This document shows positions 33,918-41,285 of a DNA stretch of 62,969 nucleotides, piece by piece; within the stretch, counting starts at the first letter, position 1, and each line of letters opens with the position of its first letter. The translations under genes were made by a program, and so were the position numbers. This DNA is from CAXSEF01 sp964236585 (lineage in GTDB: Bacteria > Pseudomonadota > Alphaproteobacteria > Acetobacterales > Acetobacteraceae), in the NCBI GenBank assembly GCA_964236585.1, contig CAXSFE010000006.1, positions 1-62,969 on the forward strand. Reading direction: 5' to 3'. The notes under the pieces are model-generated. The model searched no databases. It was not told the origin of the DNA and saw only the letters and a program-made list of their open reading frames with translations.

Positions 33918-35069
33918 ATGAACCTGATCCGCACCGGCAGGGACCTGCGCGTGGATTTCTTCCGCGGGCTCGCCCTGTGGTGGATCTTCACCGACCACGT
34001 GCCGGCCGACTGGCTCAACCAGCTCAGCCTGCGCAACTTCGCGCTGTGCGACGCCGCGGAGGTGTTCGTGCTGCTGGCCGGCTACGGCGCGGGCCTGGCC
34101 TATGGCGGCCGGATGCGCCGCAACGGCTGGGTCTCCGCGGGAGCCGATGTGCTGGCTCGCGCCTGGACCCTCTACATCGCGCACATCTTCCTGTTCGTGG
34201 TCTTCGTCGCCCAGGTCGCCTACTCGGCCGCAGCCCTGAACCGGGGCGACTTCATCGACGAGATCCACATCGACGTGCTCGGCGAGGCACCCTACCGGGC
34301 GATGCTCGAGGCCCTCACCCTGCGCTACCAGCCCTCGTTCCTCAACATCCTGCCGATGTATGTCGTCGTGCTCCTGATGTTCATCCCGGCGCTGCGGCTG
34401 CTGGAGCGGCCGAACATCCTGGCTGGCCTGTCGCTGGCCCTCTACGCCGCGTCCAGGACCTTTGGTCTCGGACTGCCTGCCTGGAACGGCGGCGGCTGGT
34501 ACTTCAACCCTCTCACCTGGCAGCTCCTGTTCATGCTGGGAGCGATCCTCGCGACGTCCCCTGGCCAGCCGCCGCGGCGCAGGTGGCCGCTCGACGTCCT
34601 GGCGACGGTGGTCGCCCTGTTTGGCATCCTGATGCAATGGGTGGTGTGGCAGCAGCCCGAGCTGACCAGCCACCTGCCGATGCGCATCGCGCGCGCGCTG
34701 CTGTCCGTGGACAAGGAGGGCCTGCACCCGTTCCGCTTGGTCTCGATCCTCGCCCTGACCTGGCTCACCGTGCGCCTCGTGCCCGCGAGCGCGGCGTGGC
34801 TGCAGGGCCGGATCGCGATGCCGTTCATCCTGGCGGGACAGCACTCGCTCCCGGTGTTCTGCGTCAGTATTTTCCTGTCGTTCCTGGGCAGGCTCGTGCT
34901 TGAGTTCTCGCAGGCCTGGGAGGCGCAGGTCGCCGTCAACGTCACCGGCGCCTTGGCGCTGACCGCGGTCGCGGCCCTTGCTGCCTGGTATCGGGCGAAA
35001 GGTGCGCGGCCCCGCGGAACCGGGGTGACGACAGGCGGCAAGGATGGGTCCAGGATGGATGTCGCATGA
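33918..35069 (+). CDS. opgC: OpgC-family membrane acyltransferase-like protein
   Basis: OpgC proteins succinylate periplasmic glucans in other Proteobacteria. The 383-residue protein is mostly membrane helices (about ten). It has the family N-terminus RDLRVDFFRGLALWWIFTDHVP, with the conserved D/R/H residues, followed by RNFALCDAAEVFVLLAGYGAGLAYG and QPSFLNILPMYVVVLLM. Substrate and acyl donor here are not known. It ends with a 4-bp overlap with an SGNH hydrolase gene, which suggests a joint acylation/deacylation role (inference). Confidence 0.88.
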   Translation: MNLIRTGRDLRVDFFRGLALWWIFTDHVPADWLNQLSLRNFALCDAAEVFVLLAGYGAGLAYGGRMRRNGWVSAGADVLARAWTLYIAHIFLFVVFVAQVAYSAAALNRGDFIDEIHIDVLGEAPYRAMLEALTLRYQPSFLNILPMYVVVLLMFIPALRLLERPNILAGLSLALYAASRTFGLGLPAWNGGGWYFNPLTWQLLFMLGAILATSPGQPPRRRWPLDVLATVVALFGILMQWVVWQQPELTSHLPMRIARALLSVDKEGLHPFRLVSILALTWLTVRLVPASAAWLQGRIAMPFILAGQHSLPVFCVSIFLSFLGRLVLEFSQAWEAQVAVNVTGALALTAVAALAAWYRAKGARPRGTGVTTGGKDGSRMDVA

Positions 35070-36016
35070 CGCGCGCTCGGACGGACCTCCTGCCCGGACA
35101 GGACCGACGCTCCCCGCGGCGGCCTGGGCCGGGACTGCCGCGCGTCGCCGCGTGCTGCGGGGCAGCCATGCTGCTTTTGGCGTGCCCCCGTCCTGCCCTG
35201 GCCGAGGCACAGGCCACCGAGTCCGCCTGCCCTGCCAGACCGGACCTGATGCCTCCGGCCGAGGCGCTCCCGAACCTGGCCGCCGTGCTGCAGCCGGGCG
35301 GCCATGTGTCGATCCTTGTGGTCGGGTCGGCCACGGTGTTCGGCCCGGAGGCAAGCCTTGCGCCGGGAACCCTGACCAGCAGAACCGTGCGGGTAGCAGC
35401 CCCCGCAGCGGACGAGCAGCATGGCGGCACGACCATGACGGTCCGCACGGACGCTCCTGTCAGGCATGCGCCTGACCATCCGAGCGATGCCTCGTTCCCG
35501 GTGCGGATGAAGGCGGCGCTCGAGTCGCGCATCCCCGGACTGACCGTGTCGCTGTCGGTGCTGGGCGGCCGGAATCTTACGGCCGAGGACATGCTGGCAC
35601 CGCTTCGCGCGGGGCTCGCGGCGCCGAACCCGCCGCAGCTGGTCATTTGGCAGACCGGAACCGTGGACGCCGTGCGCAACGTGCCGCCGGGGCAGTTCAA
35701 CCAGGCCCTGTCCGACGGCACGGACGCGGCGATCGACGCGCACGCGGACCTGATCCTCGTCGACCCGCAGTTCAGCCGCTTCCTCCAGGCCAACGCCGAC
35801 CTGCCGCCCTATTTCAGCGCCCTGCGCAACGCGGCGGCGCTGCCCGGCGTGGTGCTGTTTCCCAGGTTCGAGCTGATGCAGAACTGGAGCGAGGGCGGCG
35901 GCCTCGACATCGAGACGGCCGAGCCGGGGGATGCGCTCAGGCTGGTCGAGACACTGCACGCGTGCCTGGGAACACTGCTGGCCGAGATGATCGTCGACGA
36001 TGCCGCCGTCCCATGA
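35066..36016 (+). CDS. SGNH/GDSL hydrolase family protein (exported)
   Basis: A 316-residue exported protein. A hydrophobic segment AAMLLLACPRPALA at about residues 33-46 could be a Sec signal cleaved after ALA, or, because of LLAC, a lipoprotein signal. The SGNH fold is suggested by SILVVGSATVFG (block I, with Ser in GSA), LVIWQTGTVDAV (block III position) and the C-terminal region with D and other polar residues. Typical GDSL is not exact. It is coupled to the opgC-like gene by an ATGA overlap, so a role in acyl modification of an exported glycan is likely but unproven. Confidence 0.65.
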   Translation: MTRARTDLLPGQDRRSPRRPGPGLPRVAACCGAAMLLLACPRPALAEAQATESACPARPDLMPPAEALPNLAAVLQPGGHVSILVVGSATVFGPEASLAPGTLTSRTVRVAAPAADEQHGGTTMTVRTDAPVRHAPDHPSDASFPVRMKAALESRIPGLTVSLSVLGGRNLTAEDMLAPLRAGLAAPNPPQLVIWQTGTVDAVRNVPPGQFNQALSDGTDAAIDAHADLILVDPQFSRFLQANADLPPYFSALRNAAALPGVVLFPRFELMQNWSEGGGLDIETAEPGDALRLVETLHACLGTLLAEMIVDDAAVP

Positions 36017-36133
36017 GCCATGACGCCGTGTCGCCCTTGCCGCAGCCTGGGCAGGAAGATCCTTGCTGCAGGCCAGCAAGATGCAACCGGAGCCCCGCTT
36101 GGACATTGACGTGGCAGGCAGCGGGAGGCCGTG

Positions 36134-36283
36134 ATGGAGGGTATGATGTCGCAGGGGACCAGCAGTGACCTTGTCAGCGCATGGCTGCGCAAGTCCCTCC
36201 TGGATGCCCATGACGATATCCTCAACGCTCCGCTGCCTGACGAGCTCGTCGAACTGGCCGCTGAGCTGTCTCGGCCCTGCTGA
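36134..36283 (+). CDS. NepR-like anti-sigma factor, small orphan ORF
   Basis: A 49-residue frame: MEGMMSQGTSSDLVSAWLRK, then SLLDAHDDILNAPLPDELVE followed by LAAELSRPC. The block with LR, a D pair, N-x-P-L-P-D and L-x-x-L resembles the NepR core (LRxxYDDVxxEPVPDRxxxLLxxL), which sequesters EcfG sigma factors in the alphaproteobacterial general stress response. GGGAGG precedes the first codon; ATG 36146 after GGAGG is an alternative start. The usual neighbours phyR and ecfG are absent. The rest of the 36017-36382 gap shows no other gene. Confidence 0.5.
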   Translation: MEGMMSQGTSSDLVSAWLRKSLLDAHDDILNAPLPDELVELAAELSRPC

Positions 36284-36382
36284 TCTGAGGCGCACGCTCC
36301 GGGTGTTCAGGCCCCGCGCGCAGGGTTGCACCAGGCTGCGTGCCGGCATGCCACCACCCGTCGCAGTGCGGGCAATCCACGG

Positions 36383-37165
36383 ATGAGCGACGACCGGGTC
36401 GAGGCCGGGCAGGTTCGTTTCCTCGCGTCGTCTGCCGAGGGTGCCCAGCGCCACCGCGACAGCTTGGTGTCGCGCTACGGCAACGCCGGGTGGGCGGACA
36501 CCAGGACGGTTGTGGCACTCGGCGGCGACGGCTTCATGCTGGAGGTCATGCACGAGACCCTGGAGCGCAACATCCCGGTCTATGGGATGAACTGCGGGAC
36601 CGTTGGCTTCCTGCTCAACCCGTTCACCGAGGATGGTTTGCTGGAACGCCTTGAACGGGCGCAGGATGCAGTGCTCCATCCTCTGCGAATGCACGTGGTC
36701 ACGCGGGCCGGGGTGGTCGAGGAGGCCGTGGCACTCAACGACGTATTCCTGTTCCGCCAGACTCGTCAGGCGGCGCGTGTCAGGATCACGGTGGATGGCC
36801 GGGTTCGCCTGCCCGAACTGGTGTGCGACGGCGTGCTGATCGCGACGCCAGCCGGCTCAACCGCCTACAACCTGTCGGCGCACGGCCCGATCGTGCCGCT
36901 CTCGGCCAACCTGCTGCCGCTCACGCCCATCAGCGCGTTCCGCCCGCGTCGCTGGCGCGGCGCCCTGCTGCCGAGCTCGGCAGATGTGTTGTTCGAGGTG
37001 CTCGACCCCGACAAGCGGCCGGTCGCGGCAGTTGCCGACTTCACAGAGGTGCGCGACGTGTCCTCCGTCGCCGTCAGCGAGGACAGATCGGTCTGCACCA
37101 CGATCCTGTTCGATCCCGACCAGGGTTTGTCGGAACGGATCATCGCCGAACAGTTCACCGTGTGA
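36383..37165 (+). CDS. nadK: NAD kinase
   Basis: Phosphorylates NAD to NADP. The 260-residue protein has the GGDG motif in VVALGGDGFMLEVMH (about residues 43-57), then PVYGMNCGTVGFLLNPF, ALNDVFLFRQTRQAA and the second signature LVCDGVLIATPAGSTAYNLSAHGPIVP. ATG 36383 was chosen because the upstream frame is not family-like. It lies in a mixed cargo between flhG and ctrA with no clear operon partner. Confidence 0.95.
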   Translation: MSDDRVEAGQVRFLASSAEGAQRHRDSLVSRYGNAGWADTRTVVALGGDGFMLEVMHETLERNIPVYGMNCGTVGFLLNPFTEDGLLERLERAQDAVLHPLRMHVVTRAGVVEEAVALNDVFLFRQTRQAARVRITVDGRVRLPELVCDGVLIATPAGSTAYNLSAHGPIVPLSANLLPLTPISAFRPRRWRGALLPSSADVLFEVLDPDKRPVAAVADFTEVRDVSSVAVSEDRSVCTTILFDPDQGLSERIIAEQFTV

Positions 37166-37268
37166 CTGCCCAGCCAGCGGCTGCAGGCCTGGATAGCCTT
37201 GACCGGTTGTTCTTGGCGCGCGACCGCAGCATGATGCGCCCGGATACCGGAGATGCCCGCCCTTGTGG

Positions 37269-38099
37269 ATGAAGAACCGCTACCTGCATCGCCTGTACGG
37301 CAGCAGCCGCCTCGCACGCGTCATCTCCATGGGGATCATGGCGCGCTTCGAGCTGATGAGCCTTGGCGGGCACAAGTCGAAGGACGTGCTTGACCTGATC
37401 CGCACCACCCGGCGCGAGCGGGAGTCCCTGCTGAGCGGGACGGAGGCGTTCCTCGTGCATTCAATCGCCCGGGCGCAGAGCAAGCTCGAAGGATCGATGG
37501 CCGAGGTCGGGGTCTACCAGGGCTGCTCCGCGAAGCTCATCAGCAAGGCTGGCGCCGGCCGTGCCCTGCACCTGTTCGACACGTTCGACGGCCTGCCGGA
37601 GCCCGACATCGCGGAACGTCAGCACCTGCGCCAGAGCCAGTACCGCTCGTCACTCAGCTCCGTGCGCAGGTTCCTGGACCAGGAACCCGGCGTGGTGTTC
37701 CATCCCGGCCGCTTTCCCGCGACCGCCGCCGGTCTGGAGGACGAACGCTTCAGCTTTGTGCATCTTGATGTTGACCTGAAGTCCAGCACCCGTGCCTGCC
37801 TGGAGTTCTTCCACCCCCGGATGGTACCGGGCGGCGTCATCATGACGCACGACTACTCGTTCCTTGACGGTGTGCGCGAGGCGTTCGCCGAGTTCCTCGT
37901 CGGCCGGTCCGGCCAACTCATCGAACTGCCGACCTCGCAGGCCCTGCTGGTTTGTGCCGGAGTGCCCGACCCGAACCCGCATGGGATGCCGGCACTCGGT
38001 CGTACGCAGGAGGCGGCGTGCTCCCGGCCGGCCGAGCGTCCGATCGTGCGTGACGACGTTCCGGCGATGGCGATGACGCGGAACGGGGCGCCTGCCTGA
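37269..38099 (+). CDS. TylF/MycF-type O-methyltransferase
   Basis: SAM-dependent methyltransferase of the macrocin O-methyltransferase family, 276 residues. The motifs are MAEVGVYQGCSAKLISKAG (SAM binding, about 78-96), LHLFDTFDGLPEPD, HLDVDLKSSTRACLEFFHPRMVPGGVIMTHDY and DGVREAFAEFL. Such enzymes methylate sugars or sugar-like groups in glycan or antibiotic pathways. Given the flagellar neighbourhood, flagellin glycan or surface polysaccharide is a possible target (inference). TTG 37263 could add two residues. Its last 40 residues are not conserved. Confidence 0.82.
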   Translation: MKNRYLHRLYGSSRLARVISMGIMARFELMSLGGHKSKDVLDLIRTTRRERESLLSGTEAFLVHSIARAQSKLEGSMAEVGVYQGCSAKLISKAGAGRALHLFDTFDGLPEPDIAERQHLRQSQYRSSLSSVRRFLDQEPGVVFHPGRFPATAAGLEDERFSFVHLDVDLKSSTRACLEFFHPRMVPGGVIMTHDYSFLDGVREAFAEFLVGRSGQLIELPTSQALLVCAGVPDPNPHGMPALGRTQEAACSRPAERPIVRDDVPAMAMTRNGAPA

Positions 38100-38123
38100 A
38101 GTTTTTGCAGGAGCGCCCGTCGC

Positions 38124-38876
38124 TCAGGCCGCCGACAGTACCTCCAGCGGTGCGGTGACCGGGAGCATCTCCGTCGAGGCCGGCACCCTTGCCCTCATGG
38201 TCTCCGAAGGCTCGCGCATCACGTAGCCGCGTCCCCAGACCGTGCCGATCAGGTTGCCTGCACCCGCCTGCGCCAGCTTCTTGCGCAGCTTGCAGATGAA
38301 CACGTCGATGATCTTCATCTCGGGCTCGTCCATGCCGCCGTAGAGGTGGTTCAGAAACGCCTCCTTGGTCAGCACCATGCCGCGGCGCAGGGTCAGCAGT
38401 TCCAGGATCGAGTATTCCTTGCCGGTCAGGTGAACCGGCTGGCCATCGACGCTAACCTCGCGGCTGTCCAGGTTCAGGTGCAGCGGGCCGACCTGCAGGC
38501 CGGGCTGGCTGTAGCCCTTGGAGCGGCGGACGATCGCCTGGATGCGCGCCACCAACTCGGCCTTGTCGAACGGCTTGGTGATGAAGTCGTCGGCGCCGGC
38601 GGCGAAGCCCTTCACCTTGGCCTGCGGGCGCGACAGCCCGGACAGGATCAGCACTGGCGTGTCGCGGCGGGCGGCGCGCATGCGGCGGATCACCTCGTAG
38701 CCCTCCATGTCGGGGAGCATCAGGTCGAGGACCACCACGTCGTAGTCGTAGTGGCGGACCATCTCGAGCGCCTCCTCGCCGGTGTCGATCACGTCGACCA
38801 TGGCGTTGGTGGCACGCAGCATTAATGAGACGCCGCGGGCGGTGGTGAGATCATCTTCAACCAGAAGGACACGCAT
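38124..38876 (-). CDS. ctrA: Cell-cycle response regulator CtrA
   Basis: OmpR-type master regulator. The 250-residue protein has a receiver domain MRVLLVEDDLTTARGVSLML with the phospho-acceptor Asp in VVVLDLMLPDMEG (about residue 51) and the conserved Lys in FITKPFD. The winged-helix domain has the CtrA-typical HLTGKEYSILELLTLRRGMVLTKEAFLNHLYGGMDEPEMKIIDVFICKLRKKL. The C-terminal tail ends in EVLSAA, resembling the small hydrophobic tails that mark CtrA for ClpXP degradation. In this lineage CtrA mainly controls motility genes, and its position next to fliI agrees. Confidence 0.97.
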   Translation of the reverse strand: MRVLLVEDDLTTARGVSLMLRATNAMVDVIDTGEEALEMVRHYDYDVVVLDLMLPDMEGYEVIRRMRAARRDTPVLILSGLSRPQAKVKGFAAGADDFITKPFDKAELVARIQAIVRRSKGYSQPGLQVGPLHLNLDSREVSVDGQPVHLTGKEYSILELLTLRRGMVLTKEAFLNHLYGGMDEPEMKIIDVFICKLRKKLAQAGAGNLIGTVWGRGYVMREPSETMRARVPASTEMLPVTAPLEVLSAA

Positions 38877-39039
38877 GAGGTTTTCTCCGTTTCCGATACA
38901 CACTGGATACCACTATAGCGTGTGTCCATCCATCATTTTCTCATCTTTGCCGTGTATTTTTTGCGAACATAGCGGTCAACAGGCTGAAAGGCCGCCCGAT
39001 GGAGCAGGATGTTAATAGGAATGCGACATAAACCGTGTA
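38877..39039. promoter_or_regulatory. Divergent ctrA/fliI control region
   Basis: This is the most A+T-rich intergenic region of the window. It holds an inverted hexamer ACACAC (38898-38903) / GTGTGT (38920-38925) just upstream of ctrA, which would form a stem in its leader. A weak minus-strand -35-like TTGACC lies at 38974-38979. One TTAA is present near fliI without a second half-site at the CtrA spacing. Confidence 0.4.
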
Positions 39040-40440
39040 ATGAGACATTCTGACGTCCTCGCCCGGCTTCGCCAGGCCTCGGACGGGATGCGCGACATCG
39101 TGGCATGCCCCGTCGATGGCCGGGTCAGCGCGTTGTCGGGCCTGTCCGTCGATGTCGCCGGCCTGGCAGGCCATGTCTGCGCAGGAGACCGGATTGTGTT
39201 GGCATCGCGCAGCGGCCAGGACGTCGCCGCGGAAATCATCGGATTTCGCGACGGCGTCGCCCGTGCGATGGTGTTCGGCGCATTGGATGGCATCGGTCCA
39301 GGCTGTCGCGCCACGGTGGCGCCCGCTTTCGGCAGAGCGACGTCTGGCGGCGGGCATCTCGCGGTCGACAACTCCTGGCTGGGGCGGGTGATCGACCCGC
39401 TCGGTCGCGCGATGGACGGGTTCGGGCGCCCGTCGCAGGGCCCGGACCTGCGCCCGGTGCGCGCATCGCCCCCCGACGCGACACTGCGCGCCCGCCTTGG
39501 CGACCGCCTGGACCTCGGCCTGCGCGTGATGAACGCGTTCGCCACCTGCCGCACCGGGCAGCGCCTCGGGCTGTTCGCCGGATCGGGCGTGGGCAAGTCC
39601 ACGCTGCTGTCCATGCTGGCGCGCAACACCGCCTGCGACGTCGTGGTCCTCGCCCTTGTGGGCGAGCGCGGCCGCGAGGTCCGCGAATTCCTGGAGGACG
39701 ACCTGGGGCCGGAGGGACTCGCGCGCTCGGTGGTGGTGGTGGCCACCTCGGACTCCTCGCCGCTGATGCGCCGCGAGGCCGCCTACTCGGCGATGACCGT
39801 GGCCGAGCATTTCCGCGATCAAGGCAGGTCCGTGCTGCTGCTGATGGACAGCGTGACGCGCTTCTGCCTGGCGCTGCGCGAGATCGGGCTTTCCGCCGGC
39901 GAGCCGCCGGCGACGCGCGGCTACCCGCCCAGCGTGTTCGCCGAGCTGCCCCGCCTGCTGGAGCGGGCCGGGCCGGGCCCGCAGCGCGCCGACGGCAGCG
40001 CCGGGCAGATCTCCGCGCTGTTCACCGTGCTGGTCGAGGGCGACGACCACAACGAGCCGGTCGCGGACGCCGTGCGCGGCATCCTCGACGGCCACATCGT
40101 CATGGACCGCCGCATCGGCGAGGCCGGGCGCTACCCGGCGATCGACGTGCTCAGGTCGCTGTCGCGCGCCGTCCCCGGCTGCAACAGCAATGCCGAGAAC
40201 GCCCTGACGCGGCGGGCACGCGCGCTGCTCTCGCTGTATGCAGAGATGGCCGACATGGTCCGCCTCGGCGCCTACAAGCCGGGGGCGGACCCCGCCGTGG
40301 ACGAGGCGGTGGCGCTTGCGCCCAGGATCGAGGACGTGCTGCGCCAGGACCGGCACGACCGCACGAGCCTTGCCGACAGCTTCGCGGCGCTGGCGGCGGC
40401 GATGAACGAGACCCCATCCCAGGAGAGCGAGAATGTCTGA
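39040..40440 (+). CDS. fliI: Flagellum-specific ATPase FliI
   Basis: ATPase of the flagellar export apparatus, related to F1-beta. The 466-residue protein has Walker A GLFAGSGVGKST (about residues 182-193), the signature ALVGERGREVREFLEDDL, Walker B VLLLMDSVTRFCLALREIGL, and EPPATRGYPPSVFAELPRLLERAG. ATG 39040 is the first start after the control region shared with ctrA. It overlaps fliJ by 8 bp. Confidence 0.97.
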   Translation: MRHSDVLARLRQASDGMRDIVACPVDGRVSALSGLSVDVAGLAGHVCAGDRIVLASRSGQDVAAEIIGFRDGVARAMVFGALDGIGPGCRATVAPAFGRATSGGGHLAVDNSWLGRVIDPLGRAMDGFGRPSQGPDLRPVRASPPDATLRARLGDRLDLGLRVMNAFATCRTGQRLGLFAGSGVGKSTLLSMLARNTACDVVVLALVGERGREVREFLEDDLGPEGLARSVVVVATSDSSPLMRREAAYSAMTVAEHFRDQGRSVLLLMDSVTRFCLALREIGLSAGEPPATRGYPPSVFAELPRLLERAGPGPQRADGSAGQISALFTVLVEGDDHNEPVADAVRGILDGHIVMDRRIGEAGRYPAIDVLRSLSRAVPGCNSNAENALTRRARALLSLYAEMADMVRLGAYKPGADPAVDEAVALAPRIEDVLRQDRHDRTSLADSFAALAAAMNETPSQESENV

Positions 40441-40849
40441 CACCCTGCGCACGCTGCTGAAGGTGCGGCGCCTGGACGTGGATGCCGCCCGGCGCGGCCT
40501 GGCCGAGTGCCTCGCGATCGAGGACGAGGCGCGGGCCGCCTCGCTCGCTGCGGAGCACGCCATCACCCAGGAGTCGCTGGCCGCCAGCGCCCTGGCGGCG
40601 GACGACGCGGCGGTGGAGGCGTTCGCCGCCTGGCTGCCGGTCGGGCGCAGGCAGCTCGACCGCACGCGCCACGCCGAGACCCTGGCGGCCAACGCCACGG
40701 AGCGGGCGCGCGCCGTCACCTCGCTGGCGCGCGCCGCCGCAGAAGCCGCGCAGGCGCTGCTGGAGCGGCGCGAGGCGGAGGCGGAGCGCGAGGCGCAGCG
40801 CAAGGCGCAGCTCGAGCTGGACGAGATGGGGCGCAAGCGCAGCGCCTGA
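40433..40849 (+). CDS. fliJ: FliJ-like flagellar export protein
   Basis: A 138-residue, Ala/Glu/Arg-rich protein predicted to be two long coiled-coil helices (about 5-60 and 75-130), as in FliJ, which sits in the FliI hexamer. Sequence identity in this family is low; the assignment depends on coiled-coil character, length and overlap with fliI. Last gene of the motility block. Confidence 0.8.
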   Translation: MSDTLRTLLKVRRLDVDAARRGLAECLAIEDEARAASLAAEHAITQESLAASALAADDAAVEAFAAWLPVGRRQLDRTRHAETLAANATERARAVTSLARAAAEAAQALLERREAEAEREAQRKAQLELDEMGRKRSA

Positions 40850-40895
40850 TCTGGGGTTGGTCGTAAGCCCGGCAGTCTCAGCAGGAAGAAAGCGT

Positions 40896-41010
40896 GTTCT
40901 TTCTTGAAAGAAAGAACCAGAGAACTTTGCCCGATTGGGTTTGGAGCTGCCCTTACGGCTGAGTCCTTATGGAGAAAGTCTTTTTGCTTCTTTTTCTTCA
41001 GAAAAAGAAG
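40896..41010. repeat. Repeat family B, copy 1 (bidirectional terminator-like)
   Basis: Two hairpins delimit the element: GTTCTTTC-TTGAAA-GAAAGAAC (40896-40917) and CTTCTTTTTCT-TC-AGAAAAAGAAG (40987-41010). It lies between the convergent fliJ and DEAD-box helicase genes. A second copy with the same end hairpins occurs at 46137-46251. U-rich arms make it a good candidate terminator in both directions. Confidence 0.75.
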
Positions 41011-41075
41011 ATTCTTGCTGACTTGCTTAGGCCGCCGATGATTGTCAGGTCCGGAACAGCTCTCCGATATGGGAC

Positions 41076-41183
41076 GTCCTGCCGGACAGGACAAAGGTGT
41101 CCTGCGGCGCGGGACAAAACGGGGTGTTCTGGCGGGCGTTGTCCTGCGCGGCAGGACGGGGCGCATTCCGCGGCGTGGGATGC
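41076..41183. repeat. Cluster of GTCCTGC-type palindromes
   Basis: Four short palindromes follow each other: GTCCTG-CCGGA-CAGGAC (41076-41092), GTCCTGC-GGC-GCGGGAC (41099-41115), GTCCTGC-GCG-GCAGGAC (41141-41157) and an imperfect GCATTCC/GGGATGC form (41163-41183). They lie in the 436-bp gap between fliJ and the helicase gene, downstream of the helicase stop. No protein-coding frame is convincing here. Confidence 0.6.
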
Positions 41184-41285
41184 AGCTGGTCGCACGGGAT
41201 ATTCCATGTCTTCCGAGAAGCCGGCCACGCCTGCTTTCCCTGGTCAGGAAACCTTGGGCGCGCCTGCGGGTGCGGCCTTGCCGGC

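Noticed and set aside
39012..39040. CtrA box upstream of fliI
   Set aside because: A TTAA occurs at about 39012 but no second half-site lies 7 bp away on either strand.
41076..41183. CRISPR array
   Set aside because: The repeated units are short imperfect palindromes with irregular spacing (23, 42 and 22 bp) and no spacer-like uniform segments; no cas genes are present.
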